Made by a program: the position numbers and the translations under genes. The notes under the pieces were generated by a model. That model was not told the origin of the DNA. It made no database searches and saw nothing but the letters and a program-made list of their open reading frames with translations. Positions 59,290-64,000 of a stretch of DNA of 64,000 nt are shown here, piece by piece (position 1 is the first letter of the stretch; each line of letters begins with the position of its first letter). The stretch comes from Ficedula albicollis. Lineage: Eukaryota > Chordata > Aves > Passeriformes > Muscicapidae. The stretch is from positions 11,230,793 through 11,294,792 of the forward strand of contig NC_021674.1 of the NCBI RefSeq assembly GCF_000247815.1, read 5' to 3'.

Positions 59290-60260
59290 ATCCTTAGGAA
59301 AGATCATCAAGTTAACCCAGCACTGCCAAGCCCACCACTAAAGCATGTCTCTAAGTGCCACATCTACATGGTCCTTTTAAATACTGCTAGGGATGGTGAC
59401 TTCACCACTTCCCTAGGCAGCCTTTTCCAAAGCTTGATTACCGTGTCTTCACTATAGTGAAGAAAATTTTCCAAATATCCAATCTGAACCTTCCCTGGTG
59501 CAAGTTGAGGCCACTTCCTCATCCTGTTGCTTGTTACCTAGAAGAGGCCAACCCACATGTGGCTACAACCTCCTTTCAGAGCAACAAGATCTCCTTTGGG
59601 CCTTCTTTTCTCCAGGCTAAACAACCCCAGGTCCTTCAGCTGCTCCTTGCAGGACTTGTGGTCTTCTACTCAGGACTGAGGCAAACAAGGCAATAAGTAC
59701 CTCCGCCTTTACCTTCATCCTTTGTCACTGTTTCCTCTGGCATCCAATAAAGGATGGAGATTCTCCTTAGCCCTCCATTTGTTGCTAATGTATTTAAGAA
59801 GGATTTTTTTTATTATGTGGCAGTAGACAGGTTAAGTTCTGGGCTTTGGCCCTTCTAATTTTCTCCCTCCATAAAACTTCATGACATTTTTGTCCTCCTG
59901 AGTTGCCTGCCCCTTTTTCCAGAGGTCATAAACTCTTTTTTTCCAAAGCTCCAGCCAACACTGTTCAGCTGCACACTTCAGGACCCTTCTCAACTGTTTC
60001 CTCTCTGCTGTATTTCTAGTAAGTTGAAGTCCCCCGCAAGAACAAGGACTAGGAATTGTGAAATTCCTAGCTGCTTATAGTGTCTTTCATCTGCCTCTTC
60101 ACCCTGGATGGATGATCTCTAACAGATTCCCACCAGGGTATCTGACATTTTGGCCTGACCCCCCCGATTTTTACCCATAAAGGCTCAACCCTTCTGTCAC
60201 CATCATTAAACTCCAGACGATCAAAACACTCCTTAACATACAAGGCTACCCCAGAAGGAA
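59290..60260 (-). mobile_element. CR1 LINE, longer 3' fragment, minus strand
   Basis: The antisense of CR1: GATCATCAAGTT, TAAGTGCCACATCTACATGG, AGGGATGGTGACTTCACCAC, TCCAATCTGAACCTTCCCTGG, CTACAACCTCCTTTCAGAG and TCCAGGCTAAACAACCCCAG. The stretch 59690-60260 (GGGCTTTGGCCCTTCTAATTT, CCTCCTGAGTTGCCTGCCCC) looks like the region lying further upstream in longer CR1 copies. That part and the right border are less certain. No intact reverse transcriptase frame is present. Confidence 0.82.
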
Positions 60261-62072
60261 GTCAGGGTTCCAAGCCAAGGAAGCTAAGACTGTAAGCCTT
60301 GGGTGGCCTCTTGCACATTGACAAGAGTGGAAAGAGCCCTTGTTCTAGAAAGGAAGCTCCAATCTGTACATTCTGCACAGGCTGTTTTTACTGCCAAGCA
60401 TAACAGAAGAGGGAACTTAGAGGTGCCTTCATATGGTTCTGCACCTTAGCTCCCTCTGCACATCCTCAGACATGGAGATGGTGACAGAAGATTTAACTAA
60501 GATTGCAGAGGCAGGGGAGTTCAGACAGGAGAGGGGGAGATCTCTTAGAAAGAGAGAATTGTACTCTTTGAAGATAAATCTGTCCCAGAGGCTGTAGTTG
60601 TACTAATCTAAACGAAATGGGCTCATTCCTTGACTCAGAGACTGATAAAATGTGGGACCATACTCTTAAATTGAGCTTGTCTCCAAAGCAGGGCTGCCAC
60701 ACACATATTGCCTCCTACTCGTGCTACAGTCCTGAATTACATCAGCAAAGTATTGTACCAGTTGGCCCAGATCAACCATTTAAGAATGTAACACTGAAGA
60801 ATACTATTGGGAAGAGATGCCCTGCTGTGATCACCTTTCTTGCAGGATGCTGCAAAACTTCTGTGACAATTGCCTTATTGGTGGCTGAAGAGGAGACAGA
60901 CCAGAATGCGGGGCAGCTGTTCACTGCCCTTGAGATCCTGGATACTCTTGCAACCATCAGGAAACACTAGTCCACTTCAGTGTTCTCTGTGGGACTATGT
61001 TGTGCAACTCCCAGAGGCAGGCTGTGCTGTAAGAAGCAAGTCCACCCGAAAAGCCAGCAAGTAATAGAAATGTTTCACAGCCAAGGCTAGAACTGGTCAC
61101 CATCACCAAGTCGTGGAATAGTTCTGGCCCAGATCCACAGGAATCTCATCTGGTCATTCCTCTGGGCTGAACCTGCACTGCAGTCCCACAGCTGTGCTTC
61201 GCAATGCACTTCAACTGATACAGCTCTTGGCTCCTGCCTGAGTCAACAGCTGCTGTTGCTCAGAGTACTGGAACTTGGGTTTGCTACTGCAAAATATTTT
61301 GCCTATATAAAGGTTTTAAATACATGCTAGACATATAGACTGTGGTCTGAACATTTTTGAGGAGTAGGCGGTTCTGTTTAGAGTGCATGCTACTGAAAAC
61401 TTGACAGTAACAGCATCACGAGCAAGAAAATGCAGGATTAATAATGAGGTAAAAAAAGCACCAAATCAATGTACTTTCCTGGCACTTTGTCAATACCAAC
61501 TTTAGACAACTTCATTACAGAGCTGAATATGCAGGCCACGAGCCTCTTATACATCAGTCAGCTTAACCAAATGATCCCTCTTTGTTATCAAATCTATTTG
61601 AAAGGAGTAATTTGGGAAAGATGAGCTGAACTGTACTCCCAAGCTGTGTCTGCTGTCTCTGAAGGAATCACTGAAGAGATGTCTTTCTTTTTCTGTGCAA
61701 TTCCCAATCTTCCTTCTTTGTACAAATTCTACGATGTCCCTAACAAAATCAGTGGTTGCGAAGTGGTGAGAGCAGAATGTTATAGCTTCCCATACAGAGC
61801 TACAACTTGCTTTACATTGCTTAAAAGTCCAAGTCATGCCTATAATGTAAATTAATTGGGGTTTTTTTTGTGATGAAAACTATATATTGTATGCAAATAC
61901 TGGCTCTTTGCAATGAAACCTCGGAGGGCTGTAATCACCAAGGACCTGTACAAATAGTGAAATTCAAGATAACTGTACTGGTGTGAAACAGAACACCCAG
62001 ATCTGATAGTTGGGGATTTGGGCAGCATCTCATTAAAAAACCACGAAGCACAAACCCAAAAAATGTGTAACA
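60261..62072. other. Gene-free stretch
   Basis: A 117-codon plus-strand frame (60617-60970) and a 96-codon minus-strand frame (61547-61837) have no recognisable domain. No repeats recognised. Confidence 0.5.
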
Positions 62073-62783
62073 TGTCCTGGTTTGAAGGCAGGTGTCTGCC
62101 GATACAGGCAGAAGTTTTCCTTTGAAATAGAGACTTTAATTCCACTCCCCCCAAGTATTATAATTGTTTGAATCAAGGACTCTGAGGCAGAGGTAAGGGA
62201 GTAGGAATAACAGCTCTTTTACTAATGTATCTAACCGTACAAGCAGAAACAACTGCAGTTGTTAAAATTACCAACAAAACAGAACAGGTAACTCGGTTCC
62301 AGCCCTTTCTTTAGCTGCAGGCACACTCTCTCTGCCTTCGGTCCCGGTGCTCCAGACAGGCAAAGCCCGGCAGCTGCTTAGAAGAGGCGGGAGCGTAGGC
62401 AGTGGCCTACGCCGGTCTCAGGTGGGAGCGGCTGGAGAGGGCAGCTCCTCGCTCACCGTTTGGCTTCTGGTGGTCAGCTGTGTCCGCAAAGGCAGGAGGC
62501 TGTAGTGGGGGAGATGCAGGGGCAGGAGGCTGGAACGGGGAGATGCAGGGCAGGTGATCGCAGAGGCTCTGGCTCTCCTGCCTTCGGCCGCGTGGGCTGG
62601 AGACGGGGGGTCCTTCTCCGAGCTTGCCAGAAACATGGGTCCCCTCCGGAAGCTGCTCCCACCTACCCCTTTTGTCTGGAGTCGTCAAAGATCCTGGGTG
62701 TAACCCGGCCAGCTCCATTGGCATGATAATGGGGAAAATTCTTTAAATTGACACAGTAATAGAAAAACACTCAACCCCCAACA
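62073..62783 (+). mobile_element. Solo LTR of an endogenous retrovirus, family A, near full length
   Basis: 711 bp, beginning TGTCCTGGTTTGAAGG and ending CCCCCAACA. It is collinear with the copy at 29338-30049 in the opposite orientation. Flanking pentamers are TAACA and CATGT, so a clean target-site duplication is not seen. ACATG occurs at both borders (62070-62074 and 62783-62787) but overlaps the LTR ends. It contains an internal repeat of a GGGAGATGCAGGG-like unit near 62509-62550. No internal retroviral genes adjoin it. Confidence 0.88.
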
Positions 62784-63140
62784 CATGTCCCTGTATATGG
62801 GCTGCAGTCATGCCCATAAAGATTTTTTTTTTCCATGAGCATGCAGGGATGGTTTGCACAGGAAACAAGTGACAGCTGCCAGGCAGATACACTTGTTAAA
62901 TGTAGTCACTCCAAATTCGGTAGTACATTCCATTTCCTGGCCTTGGGCGAGGCAGGGGTTTTCCAGAGCACTCCTCAGTGCTGTGTCAGAGAGCATTTGG
63001 TCTGTGCATGACATCTCAGATGCATTATGATTTTATTTAGAACACACTTTAGCTCTCCAGGCTGCAGAGGCAAGGTGCCAGTCTTCAGCAAGGGGGTAAG
63101 GACTATAAATAGAGCAGGCTGGGCTGCCACCGGCAGCTTT

Positions 63141-63329
<189 letters not shown>

Positions 63330-63347
63330 CTGCCACAGGCAGCTTTT

Positions 63348-64000
63348 GGTCTGCTTAAGTTTCTGGTTTAGCCTCGAAGAAGCAGAAATACAATCTGCTG
63401 AGGAGATAATGCACAGTACAGGCACAAGCAATAGCTCTTCTCTGCAACCAGTAACTGTCTTTCATTTTGTAGGTACACAGGTACAGCCACTTACCTTTAA
63501 GGAACAAGGACACACCACCTTCCATCTGTGCTTTCCTCCAGCTCTCAGTTTTTTGCAAGCTCCTGATATGAAAACTGTAATGTTTTCAAAAAACCAGCTA
63601 CTCATAAGGGGAACACATTCCTTCATTTTCAAAACAAGTCATAAAATGAATCTCAAAATTAAGTGCAAAGAGGTAACACACATTTCATATTTTTGAGGCC
63701 TATGGAGCTCTAAGAATTGTTTAATAGTTCTTGCTCTAAGTTGTATCCCACCAGGAGATCTCCCTGGAGATGTTTGAATAAAGGGACATTTTGCTGTGGA
63801 ACAAGTACATAAAAGATCCTAGTCCTGTGCTCAGGAGATTTTTGTTTTCCCTTGCAGGTACCTACACTGAGAGCTTTTTCTTCCCTTACTCTGTGCCTGA
63901 CTCAGAGCTACTGTTAAAGAGAGAAGCCATATTTCCATATATTTCCACTGCCTTTCACACCTTTCAGTGAGTATATTTTATTTACAGCACAAAGCTAACA
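63348..64000. other. Gene-free right edge
   Basis: Unique sequence after the last C run. No exon or repeat recognised. Confidence 0.5.

Noticed and set aside
60617..60970. 117-codon frame (MGSFLDSETDKMW...)
   Set aside because: No domain, no splice context and no family resemblance; consistent with chance.

Overview
The window looks like avian nuclear DNA, probably from a songbird. It is AT-rich and intron-rich. It carries the 3' ends of CR1 LINEs, which are the typical bird retroposons, and several solo LTRs of endogenous retroviruses that begin TGTCCTGGTTT or similar. One vertebrate gene can be assembled exon by exon. There are no bacterial operons, CRISPR arrays or tRNA/rRNA genes that I can see. 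'Bird' is well supported; 'passerine' is an inference from the style of the LTRs.

The only gene I can support is C1D, on the minus strand from about 51.44 kb down to about 41.0 kb. It encodes the nuclear exosome cofactor and DNA/RNA-binding protein of the Sas10/Utp3/C1D family. Four coding exons (46183-46329, 44825-44891, 44303-44358, 41339-41515) join in frame, with GT-AG borders, to a 148-residue protein. A GC-rich 5' exon with a good donor lies at 51384 and upward. Its 5' end and the promoter core are hidden by a 1.8-kb run of pure C. In human the gene lies beside a large gene desert on the ETAA1 side, which fits the apparent lack of genes in the first 41 kb.

Layout: 0-1 kb unique sequence. 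1.0-1.54 kb a rearranged LTR holding a C run. 1.5-9.6 kb gene-free. 9.60-10.63 kb a solo LTR whose middle is replaced by 805 C. 10.6-22.0 kb gene-free. 22.03-22.43 kb (AAT)135. 23.26-23.66 kb (GAGAG)79. 29.34-30.05 kb an intact solo LTR of the same family in the opposite orientation. 34.72-36.01 kb a different, longer solo LTR with a GC-rich core. 36-41 kb gene-free. 41.0-51.4 kb C1D. 51.44-53.25 kb poly-C. 54.25-54.68 kb and about 59.29-60.26 kb CR1 copies. 62.07-62.78 kb another intact LTR. 63.14-63.33 kb poly-C.

The most striking pattern is technical. Four perfectly pure C runs (185, 805, 1804 and 186 bases; 2980 bases in all) sit in GC-rich places. Two of them lie between near-identical direct repeats, and one interrupts an LTR that exists uninterrupted elsewhere in the window. 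They look like filled or mis-rendered assembly gaps rather than biology. Gene models or protein predictions running through them (poly-Pro, poly-Gly) should not be believed. I found no convincing undescribed biological system.
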